Assembly (NCBI GenBank): GCA_964414835.1
Contig: CAYPWY010000039.1
Span: 1 to 12,049, forward strand
Origin: Eshraghiella sp964414835
Lineage (GTDB): Bacteria; Bacillota; Clostridia; Lachnospirales; Lachnospiraceae
DNA length: 12,049 bases
Direction of reading: 5' to 3'
Positions 1 through 9,204 of the stretch are shown in pieces. A program made the translations under genes and the position numbers. Numbering within the stretch: the first letter of the stretch is position 1; each line of letters starts with the position of its first letter. The notes beneath the pieces are model-generated. The model ran no database searches. It was not told the DNA's origin and saw only the letters and a program-made list of their open reading frames with translations.

Positions 1-116
1 GATTTACATCCAGTTGCACCATAAAAATAAATAAAACAGGCAACTTTTAAAGGGGATGTGGAATTTAGTCCTGCACTGGAATTTACTTTTTCAAGTCAGC
101 CCTTCATATAATGCAA

Positions 117-143
117 AAGCGGAGTAGCTTCCCACTCCCACTT
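117..143 (-). terminator. Weak hairpin downstream of glf, possible terminator
   Basis: On the minus strand an imperfect stem (AAGTGGGAGT against ACTCCGCTT, one bulged G and one G-U pair) with an 8-base loop is followed by only a short T-run. It lies about 155 bases beyond the glf stop codon. It could end the glf transcript, but the U-tract is poor and the distance is long. Confidence 0.2.
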
Positions 144-193
144 ACTACATTATCCTGCCCCTTTATCCCTCTATTTTCAAGGCTTTCTCTCTT

Positions 194-277
194 CTATTTC
201 TTCACAATTAAAACGACCTCATAGAAAGGATAATTCCTCTCTACAAGGCCATTAAATTGCTTCTTATTTTCTATAAT
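194..277 (-). pseudogene. Possible C-terminal remnant of an unidentified protein
   Basis: Downstream of glf a short minus-strand frame ends in a TAG stop and reads like a protein tail, including FNGLVERNYPFYEVVLIVKK just before the stop. It has no ATG, GTG or TTG start with a ribosome binding site; upstream the frame only runs on into the end of glf in another phase. The alternation of charged and hydrophobic residues resembles the final beta-strand of a small enzyme, but no family can be named. It may be a decayed gene end or a chance open frame. Confidence 0.2.
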
Positions 278-297
278 GCCTGTAAAAAATATCTTAA

Positions 298-1398
298 TTA
301 TGCCAATTCTTTTTCACATAGCTCCAATGCCGCAGCCACAACCTTGTCCATATCGTAATATTTGTACTGACCAAGCCTTCCGCCAAAAATAACTTTATTC
401 TCTTGGTCTGCAAGCTCCTTGTACTTATGATATAATGCGTTATTTTCTTCATCATTGACAGGGTAATATGGCTCCATTCCCTTTCTCCACTCAGAAGAAT
501 ACTCTCTGGAAATCACGGTTTTTTTCTGATTGCCAAATTCAAAATGCTTGTGTTCAATTATTCTGGTATAAGGAACCTTTATATCAGTGTAATTTACTAC
601 AGCATTTCCCTGATAATTATCACAATCCATCACTTCCGTCTCAAACATTACAGAACGGTATTGCAATGGTCCATAACAATAATCATAAAATTCATCAATC
701 ATCCCCGTAAAAAGTGCTTTATCGGCAATATCTTTATTATCCTTGATAAATTCAAAGTAATCCGTTCCTGTAATAACCTTGATTCCCTCAAGCATTTTCT
801 CGATAATGGCAGTGTATCCTCCAATAGGGATTCCCTGATAACTATCGTTAAAATAATTGTTATCATATATGAAACGTATGGGCAGTCTTTTTATAATAAA
901 AGGCGGAAGCTCTTTACAATCTCTGCCCCACTGTTTCTCCGTATAGCCCTTGATAAGCTTTTCGTATACATCCTTGCCCACAAGAGAAAGCGCCTGTTCC
1001 TCCAAATTCTTGGGTTCTGTGATTCCCAAATCTGCAATCTGACGGGAGATTATGGCTTTTGCCTCTTCCGGTGTGCGGATTCCCCACATTCTGCTGAAAG
1101 TATTCATATTAAACGGCAGATTATATAACTCATCTTTATACACTGCCACAGGCGAATTAATATAGTTATTGAATCCGGCAAACCGGTTCATATATTCCCA
1201 TATCCGCTTATCACTGGTGTGAAAAATATGGGCACCGTACCGATGTACATTGATTCCTTCAATATTTTCAGTATATATATTGCCTCCTATATGTTCCCTT
1301 TTGTCAATGACAAGACATTTTTTGCCTCTCTTTTTTGCCTCATAAGCAAATACCGACCCGAAAAGTCCGGACCCAACTATTAAATAATCGTACTGCAT
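298..1398 (-). CDS. glf: UDP-galactopyranose mutase
   Basis: This FAD flavoenzyme interconverts UDP-galactopyranose and UDP-galactofuranose in the cytoplasm and supplies Galf for surface polysaccharides. The 366 residues match the usual family length. The N-terminus carries the dinucleotide-binding glycine motif GSGLFG (residues 9-14) followed by an acidic strand end and REHIGGN. The family's YGAHIFHT segment follows near residue 54, and the C-terminal FAD-contact segment GGRLGQYKYYDMD lies close to the end. The ATG at 1398 is preceded by AGGAGGT at good spacing. About 130 bases separate it from glgP, with no clear terminator or consensus promoter between, so it may be read through from ileS-glgP or have a weak promoter of its own. 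No glycan synthesis genes flank it within the window, so its downstream pathway is not shown here. Confidence 0.96.
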   Translation of the reverse strand: MQYDYLIVGSGLFGSVFAYEAKKRGKKCLVIDKREHIGGNIYTENIEGINVHRYGAHIFHTSDKRIWEYMNRFAGFNNYINSPVAVYKDELYNLPFNMNTFSRMWGIRTPEEAKAIISRQIADLGITEPKNLEEQALSLVGKDVYEKLIKGYTEKQWGRDCKELPPFIIKRLPIRFIYDNNYFNDSYQGIPIGGYTAIIEKMLEGIKVITGTDYFEFIKDNKDIADKALFTGMIDEFYDYCYGPLQYRSVMFETEVMDCDNYQGNAVVNYTDIKVPYTRIIEHKHFEFGNQKKTVISREYSSEWRKGMEPYYPVNDEENNALYHKYKELADQENKVIFGGRLGQYKYYDMDKVVAAALELCEKELA

Positions 1399-1528
1399 TA
1401 TTGACCTCCTACAATATCACTTCAATCCCAAGGCTGACAAGCAGTCCGCGATTACCCTCAGGGAATATATAAAAGATAAGGAATCCTCTGCTCATTTTAT
1501 AATAAAGTCAAAATAATACTAAACAATC

Positions 1529-3985
1529 TTACAGTTCAACCTTAACCTTGTTCAGCTTCCAGATTTCCTGTACATACTCTTCAATAGTTCTGTCCGATGA
1601 GAACTTACCGCTGCATGCGGTGTTCAGGATAACCGAACGTGCCCAGCCATCGCTGTCACGATATTTTTCCTCAATCTTTTTCTGTGCATCTGCATATGAA
1701 CGGAAGTCCTTAAGGATAAAATATACATCCGGCTTCTTATCATAGAGAAGTGAGTTGTATATATCTCTGAATAATTCAGGGTCTTCAGGAGCATAGAAGC
1801 CGTTAATAAGCTGCATAAGCACCTGTCTTATTTCCTGATCATTATTGAAAATATCCTGTGGGTGATAACCGCCCTCATTCTGGTATTTAATAACCTCATC
1901 AGCGCTAAGTCCGAAAATCACGGCATTATCCTCGCCAACTTCTTTGACGATTTCCACATTGGCTCCATCCATAGTACCAAGAGTCATTGCACCGTTAAGC
2001 ATAAACTTCATATTACCTGTGCCTGAAGCCTCTTTGCTGGCAGTTGAAATCTGCTCACTTACATCTGCTGCCGCAAAAATCATCTCGGCATTAGATACGC
2101 GGTAGTTCTCAATGAATACAACCTTAAGCTTACCGTCAATAGACTTGTCGTTATTAACAATATTCGCTACACTGTTGATAAGCTTGATTGTCAGCTTAGC
2201 CCGTTTGTAGCCTGCTGCTGCCTTTGCTCCGAAAATAAATGTCCGCGGATAAAAATCCATTTCCGGATGTGCCTTAATCTGATTGTAAAGATACATTACA
2301 TGGAGAATGTTAAGCAGCTGTCTCTTATACTCATGGAGACGCTTAACCTGTACATCAAAGATTGAACGTGGGTCAATCTCAACTCCGTTATGCTCCTTAA
2401 TATACTCAGCAAGTCTCAATTTATTCTGATATTTAATCTGCATAAACTCCTGACGGCTCAGTTCATCATCTGCATATACGGCAAGCTTCTTAATCTGTGA
2501 CAAATCCGTAATCCATTCATCACCGATTTTGCGTGTTACCCAGTCGGCAAGAAGCGGATTTCCATGAAGAAGGAATCTTCTCTGTGTGATACCATTGGTT
2601 TTGTTGTTAAACTTCTCAGGCATCATCTCATAAAAGTCCTTAAGCTCCTGCTTCTTAAGTATCTCTGTATGAAGAGCTGCAACACCGTTAACCGAATAGC
2701 CTGCCACAATAGCAAGATTTGCCATCTTAACCTGTCCGTCGTATACGATTGCCATCTTGGCGATTTTGTCCTGATTGCCCGGATACTGCACTTTAATCTG
2801 CTCAACAAAGCGTCTGTTAATTTCCTCTACAATCTGGTAAATTCTAGGTAAAAGTCTTGAGAAAAGCTCAATCGGCCACTTTTCAAGTGCTTCAGCCATA
2901 ATTGTATGGTTCGTATATGCACATGCCTTGCTTGTAACGTCCCATGCTTCATCCCATGTAAGCATTTCTTCGTCCATAAGGATTCTCATAAGCTCTGCAA
3001 CCGTTACTGTAGGATGTGTATCATTTAACTGAAAGCATACTTTTTCATATAATTTCTTAATGTCATCATGTGTTTCTTTATACTTGGCAACAGCTCTCTG
3101 AACACTGGCGGAAACAAAGAAATACTGCTGTTTAAGTCTAAGCTCCTTACCTGCATAATGGTCGTCGCAAGGATAAAGCACCTCGCAGATAGTCTTTGCA
3201 AGATTCTCCTGCTCTACTGCCTTATGATAGTCACCCTTGTCAAAGGAATCAAGGTTAAACTGCTGAATCGGCTCTGCATCCCATATTCTCAATGTATTAA
3301 CCACATTGTTGCCATAACCTACAACCGGAAGGTCATACGGAACAGCACGAACACTCTGGCAGCCTTCCTGAACATAACGGTCTCTGCCATTCTCATCCAC
3401 ATACACTTTTACATATCCGCCAAACTTAACCTCAACAGCATACTCAGGTCTTTTGATTTCAAATGGGTTGCCGTCTCTGAGCCAGTCATCAGGAATCTCT
3501 ATCTGATAACCGTTCTCAATTTTCTGTGCGAACATACCATACCTATATCTGATACCGCATCCATATGCCGGATATCCCAATGTTGAAAGCGAATCAAGAA
3601 AACATGCCGCAAGACGTCCGAGACCGCCGTTTCCAAGCGCTGCATCCGGCTCCTCATCTTCAATTACATTTATGTCAAAACCAAGCTCCTCAAGGGCCTC
3701 TTTAACCTCTTTATAACATGTAAGGTTAATCATATTGTTACCCAGAGCACGACCCATCAAAAACTCCATCGACATATAGTAAACTGTCTTTGCATCCTGC
3801 TTCTCAAATTCCTTATGTGTGGCAATCCATCTGTCTATGATGTAATCCTTGACGGTATAAGCCACAGCCTGAAAAATCTGCTGTTTACTTGCTTCGTCAA
3901 GAGTCTTTCTGTACATATTCTTGACATTTGTAACTACCTGTTTCTTAAAATCTTCTTTGTCAAAATTCATTTTTTCCATTCTCAT
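1529..3985 (-). CDS. glgP: Glycogen/alpha-glucan phosphorylase (GT35 family)
   Basis: This PLP-dependent enzyme releases glucose-1-phosphate from the ends of glycogen or maltodextrin chains by phosphorolysis in the cytoplasm. At 818 residues it has normal bacterial length. The pyridoxal-phosphate lysine is Lys660 in EASGTGNMKFMLNGA. Other family segments are EFLMGRALGNN (about 74-84), ALGNGGLGRLAACFLDS (about 116-132), FQLNDTHP (about 318-325) and VKRLHEYKRQ (about 547-556). It starts 12 bases after the ileS stop, so the two are probably cotranscribed and may both depend on the T-box promoter. The ribosome binding site AAAGGGAG lies only 2 bases from the first ATG (3985) but about 8 bases from the in-frame ATG at 3979, so the protein may really begin at MEKMNFD. 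No other glycogen gene is present in the window. Confidence 0.97.
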   Translation of the reverse strand: MRMEKMNFDKEDFKKQVVTNVKNMYRKTLDEASKQQIFQAVAYTVKDYIIDRWIATHKEFEKQDAKTVYYMSMEFLMGRALGNNMINLTCYKEVKEALEELGFDINVIEDEEPDAALGNGGLGRLAACFLDSLSTLGYPAYGCGIRYRYGMFAQKIENGYQIEIPDDWLRDGNPFEIKRPEYAVEVKFGGYVKVYVDENGRDRYVQEGCQSVRAVPYDLPVVGYGNNVVNTLRIWDAEPIQQFNLDSFDKGDYHKAVEQENLAKTICEVLYPCDDHYAGKELRLKQQYFFVSASVQRAVAKYKETHDDIKKLYEKVCFQLNDTHPTVTVAELMRILMDEEMLTWDEAWDVTSKACAYTNHTIMAEALEKWPIELFSRLLPRIYQIVEEINRRFVEQIKVQYPGNQDKIAKMAIVYDGQVKMANLAIVAGYSVNGVAALHTEILKKQELKDFYEMMPEKFNNKTNGITQRRFLLHGNPLLADWVTRKIGDEWITDLSQIKKLAVYADDELSRQEFMQIKYQNKLRLAEYIKEHNGVEIDPRSIFDVQVKRLHEYKRQLLNILHVMYLYNQIKAHPEMDFYPRTFIFGAKAAAGYKRAKLTIKLINSVANIVNNDKSIDGKLKVVFIENYRVSNAEMIFAAADVSEQISTASKEASGTGNMKFMLNGAMTLGTMDGANVEIVKEVGEDNAVIFGLSADEVIKYQNEGGYHPQDIFNNDQEIRQVLMQLINGFYAPEDPELFRDIYNSLLYDKKPDVYFILKDFRSYADAQKKIEEKYRDSDGWARSVILNTACSGKFSSDRTIEEYVQEIWKLNKVKVEL

Positions 3986-3997
3986 TTCTCCCTTTGT

Positions 3998-6900
3998 TTA
4001 ATTCTTTGAAACACCAAATTCAACATTCTCACCGTTAATATTCCACTGTTTAGAATATCCCTCTGTTCTGTCCGGCACTATTCCGGTGGCAAGAACCTCT
4101 GTTTTAATAGTATCGGAATTTTTATTTAAAAGAGCAGCAATCTTGTCATTACCTTTGGAGTAAACGGTAATTTTATCCATTACCTCAAATCCTGCCTCTT
4201 TTCTCATAGTCTGAATTTTACTGATTATTTCTCTTACAAAGCCTTCCTCAATAAGCTCTTCTGAAAGGCTGGTGTCAAGAACTACTGTTACACCGTAGTC
4301 GCTTGCCGACTCATAACCCTCTGTCTGGGCAATTTCAATAAGCAAATCTTCTTTTGTAAGTTCAACTTTTTCACCGCCAAAGTCAAATACCAGCTTTCCG
4401 TTGGCGTTAAGCTCATCCATTGCTGCATTTCCGTCAATCTCCGAAAGAGCCTGACGAATCTGACCCAGAAGCCTGCCGTATTTAGGTCCTACTGTCTTAA
4501 GCTGCGGTTTGAAGCTGTATGAACTGTATGCTCTCACATCATCCGTAAATTCAACCTCTTTTACATTAAGCTCATCCTCAATGATTTCCTTAAAAAACTC
4601 TGAAAGCTCAAAAGGTGCCTTTACATACATTTTGCCTATTGGCTGCCTGTTTTTAATGTTGGCTGCATTACGGCACGCACGGCCGATAACAACAGTCTTA
4701 AGAACTTCATCCATATTCTGCTCAAGCTCTTTATCAATCCAATCCTCATTGACAACAGGAAAATCACACAAATGAATGCTTTCAGGTGCATCCTTGTCAA
4801 TGCTCTTAACAAGATTAAGATAAATAGCCTCTGTCATAAAAGGAATCATCGGAGCCGCCGCCTTGCAAAGTGTCACAAGTGATGTATAAAGCGTCATATA
4901 CGCATTTATTTTATCCTGTTCCATTCCTTTGGCCCAGAAACGCTCCCTTGAACGTCTTACATACCAGTTGCTCAGGTCATCCACAAACTCCTCAAGCACT
5001 CTTGTGGTCTCAGGAATCTTGTAGTCGTTAAGATAAGTGTCCACTGCCTTTACAAGCGAATTCAGCTTGCTAAGAATCCACTTATCCATTACAGGAAGTT
5101 TGTCATACTCAAGTGTATATTTAGTTGCATCAAATTCATCTATATTGGCGTACAGTACAAAGAACGCATATGTGTTCCAGATTGTTCCCAAGAACTTACG
5201 CTGTCCTTCCGTAACCGCCTTGTCATAAAATCTGTTAGGAAGCCACGGCGCTGAATTGGAGTAAAAATACCATCTGATGGCATCCGCCCCGTGAGTTTCA
5301 AGCGCATCAAAAGGATCTACCGCATTGCCCTTGCTCTTGCTCATCTTCTGACCGTTTTCATCCTGTACAAGTCCCAGAACAATAACGTTTTTGTATGGTG
5401 CTTTGTTAAAAAGAAGCGTGGACTCTGCCAGAAGCGAATAGAACCATCCTCTTGTCTGGTCAACTGCCTCAGATATAAAATCAGCAGGGAACTGCTTTTC
5501 AAAAAGCTCCTTATTTTCAAAAGGATAATGATGCTGTGCAAAAGGCATCGCACCTGAGTCAAACCAGCAGTCAATAACCTCCGGCACTCTCTTCATGGTC
5601 TTTCCGCAGTCAGGACATTTGATTGTGACTGCATCTATAAAAGGACGGTGAATCTCAATGTCCTCAGGACAATTATCAGACAGCTCTTTCAGCTCGGCAA
5701 TACTTCCGATTGAATGCATCTTGCCGCAGCCTTCACACTGCCAGATATTCAGAGGCGTTCCCCAATATCTGTTACGGCTGATACCCCAGTCCTGAACATT
5801 CTCAAGCCATGCACCGAAACGTCCCGTTCCGATAGTTTCCGGAATCCAGTTAATTGTATTATTGTTGCGGATAAGGTCATCCTTAACCGCTGTCATTTTT
5901 ATAAACCATGATTCTCTTGCATAATAGATAAGCGGTGTGTCACATCTCCAGCAGAAAGGATAATCATGCTCAAACTTAGGCGCATCAAAAAGCTGCCCTT
6001 TTGCATCAAGGTCTTTTAATACCTCCGGGTCTGCTTTTTTCACGAAAAGTCCGGCATAAGGGGTTTCCTCCGTCATATTACCCTTTCCGTCCACAAACTG
6101 TACAAACGGAAGGTCATAATTGCGTCCGACTCTTGCATCATCTTCACCAAAAGCAGGAGCAATATGAACGATACCTGTACCGTCTGACATTGTTACATAC
6201 CCGTCGCATGTAACAAAATGTCCCTTTTTGTTCTGCTTTACAGCGCTTTCTCCGGCACATGCAAAAAGCGGTTCATATTCTTTATATTCAAGGTCTTTGC
6301 CCTTATATGTCTCAATAATATCATATGCAGGAGTTCCTTCTTCTCTGTCAATTCCGCCAAGAACCTTATCAAGAAGCTGCTGCGCCATATAATAAGTATA
6401 ACCGTCAACAGCATTAACCTTGCAGTATGTCTCATCAGGATTAACACAAAGTGCAACGTTGGAAGGCAGCGTCCAAGGCGTTGTTGTCCATGCAAGGAAA
6501 TAAGCATCCTCGCCTATAACCTTAAATCTTACGATTGCAGAGCGTTCTTTAACATTCTTATAGCCCTGAGCAACCTCATGTGACGAAAGAGGCGTTCCGC
6601 ATCTCGGACAATAAGGAACAATCTTAAAGCCCTTGTACAAAAGTCCTTTGTTCCAGATTTCCTTCAGTGCCCACCATTCAGATTCAATAAAATTATTTTC
6701 GTAGGTTACATACGGATTATCCATATCAGCCCAGAAACCGACAGTATCTGAGAAATTCTCCCACATACCTTTGTATTTCCATACACTTTCCTTACAAAAA
6801 CCGATAAACGATTCAAGTCCGTATTCTTCTATCTGCTCCTTGCCGTCAAGACCAAGCTTTTTCTCGACCTCAAGCTCAACAGGCAGTCCGTGGGTATCCC

Positions 6901-7153
6901 ATCCTGCCTTACGCGGAACCATAAAGCCCTTCATAGTTCTGTATCTCGGAATCAAATCCTTGATAACACGCGTCAGTACGTGTCCAATATGGGGCTTACC
7001 GTTAGCGGTAGGCGGTCCGTCATAAAAAGTATAAGATGGACAGTTTTCACGCATCTTCATACTTTTTTCAAAAATCTTATTGTCCTTCCAGAATTTCTGA
7101 ACTTGTTTTTCTCTCTCAACAAGCTTCAAATCCGTAGATACTTTTTCGTACAT
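3998..7153 (-). CDS. ileS: Isoleucyl-tRNA synthetase, long eukaryote-like (IleS2) type
   Basis: This class I synthetase charges tRNA-Ile with isoleucine and edits mischarged valine. In its 1051 residues the HIGH motif is at 55-58 (KPHIGHVL) and the KMSKS motif at 603-607. The CP1 editing domain shows the threonine-rich TTTPWTLPSN (223-232) and HIAPAFGEDD (330-339). Cysteine pairs that can bind zinc occur at 182/185, 401/404, 473/476 and 513/516, and the C-terminal region is a long anticodon-binding extension. The form GWDTHGLPVE and the length above 1000 residues fit the IleS2 branch found in eukaryotes and many Clostridia, which is generally insensitive to mupirocin, rather than the ~930-residue E. 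coli type. The ATG at 7153 has AGAAAGGA eight bases upstream. Expression is controlled by the T-box leader just upstream. Confidence 0.98.
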   Translation of the reverse strand: MYEKVSTDLKLVEREKQVQKFWKDNKIFEKSMKMRENCPSYTFYDGPPTANGKPHIGHVLTRVIKDLIPRYRTMKGFMVPRKAGWDTHGLPVELEVEKKLGLDGKEQIEEYGLESFIGFCKESVWKYKGMWENFSDTVGFWADMDNPYVTYENNFIESEWWALKEIWNKGLLYKGFKIVPYCPRCGTPLSSHEVAQGYKNVKERSAIVRFKVIGEDAYFLAWTTTPWTLPSNVALCVNPDETYCKVNAVDGYTYYMAQQLLDKVLGGIDREEGTPAYDIIETYKGKDLEYKEYEPLFACAGESAVKQNKKGHFVTCDGYVTMSDGTGIVHIAPAFGEDDARVGRNYDLPFVQFVDGKGNMTEETPYAGLFVKKADPEVLKDLDAKGQLFDAPKFEHDYPFCWRCDTPLIYYARESWFIKMTAVKDDLIRNNNTINWIPETIGTGRFGAWLENVQDWGISRNRYWGTPLNIWQCEGCGKMHSIGSIAELKELSDNCPEDIEIHRPFIDAVTIKCPDCGKTMKRVPEVIDCWFDSGAMPFAQHHYPFENKELFEKQFPADFISEAVDQTRGWFYSLLAESTLLFNKAPYKNVIVLGLVQDENGQKMSKSKGNAVDPFDALETHGADAIRWYFYSNSAPWLPNRFYDKAVTEGQRKFLGTIWNTYAFFVLYANIDEFDATKYTLEYDKLPVMDKWILSKLNSLVKAVDTYLNDYKIPETTRVLEEFVDDLSNWYVRRSRERFWAKGMEQDKINAYMTLYTSLVTLCKAAAPMIPFMTEAIYLNLVKSIDKDAPESIHLCDFPVVNEDWIDKELEQNMDEVLKTVVIGRACRNAANIKNRQPIGKMYVKAPFELSEFFKEIIEDELNVKEVEFTDDVRAYSSYSFKPQLKTVGPKYGRLLGQIRQALSEIDGNAAMDELNANGKLVFDFGGEKVELTKEDLLIEIAQTEGYESASDYGVTVVLDTSLSEELIEEGFVREIISKIQTMRKEAGFEVMDKITVYSKGNDKIAALLNKNSDTIKTEVLATGIVPDRTEGYSKQWNINGENVEFGVSKN

Positions 7154-7199
7154 GATTATCGTCCTTTCTCAATTATGGATTGTTAAAACAGCAGGGGTA

Positions 7200-7484
7200 T
7201 ACGTAAAATAACACCAAAAAGCCCCCACCATTAATTGGCAGAGGCCTGAAAATCAATAATAATCAGAGCGGCTGAAAATACAGCCTTCATTCGGCATACC
7301 AACATATGCGTTCTCTGTAACGGGAGAAAACCGTCATCTCTTACTTACCATGCACTGACATGCGTGGTTTTCGGATAGAAACTCCGGAGTGATATTCATC
7401 TAAATCCTACTGATACCGCTTCCCAGCAACGCGGCTCTCTTGGATGTTCAGAAAAAGACTACTGTCTCCATCATCGTCTTAAAC
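7200..7484 (-). ncRNA. T-box leader of ileS, specifier AUC (isoleucine)
   Basis: The ~280-nt minus-strand leader carries T-box stem I hallmarks: an AAGAGAGCC element, then GCTGGGA, then a specifier loop reading GAATATCACTCCGGAG, whose codon ATC (7393-7391) specifies isoleucine and matches the gene downstream. Stem-forming stretches follow (CGCATG/CATG and ACGG/CCGT). A TGGT at 7301-7298 could pair with the ACCA end of uncharged tRNA-Ile. The leader ends in an intrinsic terminator. In this family uncharged tRNA stabilises an antiterminator, so ileS is transcribed when isoleucyl-tRNA is scarce. The T-box sequence around TGGT is diverged from the usual GGGTGGTACCGCG. Confidence 0.9.
7216..7247 (-). 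terminator. Regulated terminator of the ileS T-box leader
   Basis: On the minus strand AGGCCTCTGCCA (7247-7236) pairs with TGGTGGGGGCTT (7230-7219) over 12 base pairs, four of them G-U, around a 5-base loop, followed by TTTTT. It lies about 65 bases before the ileS ATG, as expected for the terminator that is prevented from forming when uncharged tRNA binds. Confidence 0.85.
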
Positions 7485-7490
7485 ACAATT

Positions 7491-7520
7491 ATTATAGACA
7501 TAAGTGGTTAGATTTGTCAA
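7491..7520 (-). promoter_or_regulatory. Consensus promoter for the ileS T-box transcript
   Basis: The minus strand reads TTGACA (7520-7515), an 18-base spacer, then TATAAT (7496-7491). Both boxes are perfect vegetative sigma-factor consensus. Transcription should begin near 7484, just ahead of the first T-box stem. Confidence 0.88.
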
Positions 7521-7561
7521 ATATAAAAGTGATTTGTTTATACTTTTATTGCGCAGTTTTG

Positions 7562-8122
7562 TTATAACCGGCTCCAGCCTGCCGGTTCTATCGAGTATAC
7601 AGGCTGATTTTGCGTTACGACCATATCATTTTCTGCATCATAATCAAGAAATATCATGCACGCCGCAACATTTCCTGCTGCTGCAGCGTTTGTTATATCA
7701 ATATCAGCGTATTCTGTATATTCAAATATCGCTGATGCGTCCGGCATAACAAAACAGAATACATTTTTGTCATTATATTTTGCCGCATACATAGTTCCGT
7801 TAGTTATGAAGTTGCATTCCAGATTTTTTGTTGGAACTGCATTATAAATATATTTTACTGTTCCCGCCTCGTTCTCAATAACCAATTCGCCATCTTCAAG
7901 CATTTTCTCATATTCATAATCAGTATATGAACCTATTTCCCGGCATATATATGCCTCATCATTATATACAACCATATATGGAACCGCATCATCAACCACA
8001 TTATCATATTTCGACGATGTTTCCGCCTCCGCTGTAACCGAATCACCTTTCCCGCCATACTTGGCGCAGCCTACAAGCATACCCGCCACTAGGATTCCTG
8101 TTATTAATATGATTTTTTTCAT
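7562..8122 (-). CDS. Small lipoprotein of unknown function
   Basis: The 186-residue protein begins with a lipoprotein signal peptide: MKK, a hydrophobic stretch, then the lipobox LVGC with Cys19 as the lipidated residue. The mature part starts with a short Gly/Ser/Glu-rich linker. It continues as a roughly 145-residue domain rich in Tyr, Asp and Glu with alternating beta-like segments (PYMVVYNDEAYICREIG, TVKYIYNAV, NVFCFVMPD). I recognise no family. The start is supported by AGAAGGAGGT eight bases upstream. It follows the intact protease gene by 21 bases with no promoter between, so the two form an operon. It may be a membrane-anchored partner, substrate or inhibitor of that protease, but this rests only on position. 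A GC hairpin overlaps its stop codon but has no U-tract. Confidence 0.8.
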   Translation of the reverse strand: MKKIILITGILVAGMLVGCAKYGGKGDSVTAEAETSSKYDNVVDDAVPYMVVYNDEAYICREIGSYTDYEYEKMLEDGELVIENEAGTVKYIYNAVPTKNLECNFITNGTMYAAKYNDKNVFCFVMPDASAIFEYTEYADIDITNAAAAGNVAACMIFLDYDAENDMVVTQNQPVYSIEPAGWSRL

Positions 8123-8143
8123 AATTATTTACCTCCTTCTGAA

Positions 8144-9193
8144 TTAATAAAATGTTCTGTACCAATTAATATATTTCGTTCCACCAGATGTAACATAAAC
8201 AAACTGTGAAGCATTATCAGCTACACTAAGTGACTGTGACACAGACACAACGGTTGAGCGATTAGGATCTCTTAAATTATAAACTAATGTATTTCCATCA
8301 TAGTATGAACCAGTAATCAGCACTGCATGGTTTATGGCGTTTTCATCACTTGGGTTGCTCATATTTGATAACGAAACATGAACCGTCTTTCCACTTGACA
8401 GCAGTGAATAGACTCTGGCATAAATAAGTCCTCCTGAATTGTATGACACAGAACGATTATACAGCGCATAAGCAGATGTGGTCCAATAGCTGTCACCAGA
8501 TGGTAACGTTCCCTGAAAATAAGAAGACCTTATACATTTATCCACTACCTGAACAGCTGTTACTGAGTATCCTGTTCTGTAACCATAATCCATTGCTACA
8601 CATGCTGCCCAACATATTCCTTTTCCGCTATATGTACTATTAGCAACATACGGAACACTTAATGAAACAACTTCAGGAGTTCCTCTTGTTTTCAGACCAG
8701 TCAACACTAAATCATAGAATTTCACTTCAACATATGATGGATATTCCTTATATACTAGATTTTGATTCAATATATTATCTCCGTCATTATATATCAACTG
8801 CTGTCCATCAACATAATATATCAGCGAAGTCTCTTTTTGATACACAGCAATCTGGCTCATATCCTGAAATTCATCAATATCACAATCAAAACAAGAGTAA
8901 TATTTTCCATCTATCTCTTCAACTATAAGCTTACCCTTTATAGCATCATCTTCCATAACAAAAAATACTGTTTTATCTATAAGGTCATTATTATGCAATG
9001 TAATGACAGGTATAGGATTACTTATTTTTACATCATCCATTTCAATAGAATTTATTGAAAGATATGCGCCAAGTACTGATGAGGCATACACTAATCTTTC
9101 ATCCTGTGTCTCATCTGCATTTACTTTATTAATATTTATTGTAATTACAACCATCATAACTGCCATTATTAATGACATAAATCTTTTTTTCAT
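8144..9193 (-). CDS. Secreted papain/C39-like cysteine protease
   Basis: The 349-residue protein has an N-terminal signal peptide (KKR, hydrophobic core at about 5-20, cleavage probably near the NADET at 25-29), a ~150-residue N-terminal region likely to act as a propeptide, and a C-terminal papain-fold domain. The catalytic cysteine is probably Cys194 in GKGICWAACVAMDYGY, the histidine His289 in NAINHAVLITG and the third residue Asp309 in YNLRDPN. This order and spacing fit the C39-like (Peptidase_C39_2) group and related papain-like families. It would act outside the cell. The ATG at 9193 has GAGGAGG four bases upstream, directly after the leader hairpin of cassette copy 1. The lipoprotein gene follows in the same operon. 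The substrate is unknown. The family assignment rests on motifs and could equally fall in a neighbouring papain-like clan. Confidence 0.82.
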   Translation of the reverse strand: MKKRFMSLIMAVMMVVITININKVNADETQDERLVYASSVLGAYLSINSIEMDDVKISNPIPVITLHNNDLIDKTVFFVMEDDAIKGKLIVEEIDGKYYSCFDCDIDEFQDMSQIAVYQKETSLIYYVDGQQLIYNDGDNILNQNLVYKEYPSYVEVKFYDLVLTGLKTRGTPEVVSLSVPYVANSTYSGKGICWAACVAMDYGYRTGYSVTAVQVVDKCIRSSYFQGTLPSGDSYWTTSAYALYNRSVSYNSGGLIYARVYSLLSSGKTVHVSLSNMSNPSDENAINHAVLITGSYYDGNTLVYNLRDPNRSTVVSVSQSLSVADNASQFVYVTSGGTKYINWYRTFY

Positions 9194-9204
9194 AATTCCT
9201 CCTC

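Noticed and set aside
544..1128. A 194-codon plus-strand open frame opposite glf
   Set aside because: It lies wholly antisense to a clearly recognised gene, has no ribosome binding site, and its composition is that of a reverse-complement shadow.
7523..7549. AT-rich inverted repeat ATAAAAGT/ACTTTTAT just upstream of the ileS promoter as a terminator or operator
   Set aside because: The stem has almost no GC pairs, a long loop and no U-tract; chance is likely in such AT-rich sequence.
7566..7587. GC-rich hairpin (AACCGGC/GCCGGTT) at the lipoprotein stop codon as a terminator
   Set aside because: No U-tract follows in the direction of transcription. It may still be a weak pause or processing site.
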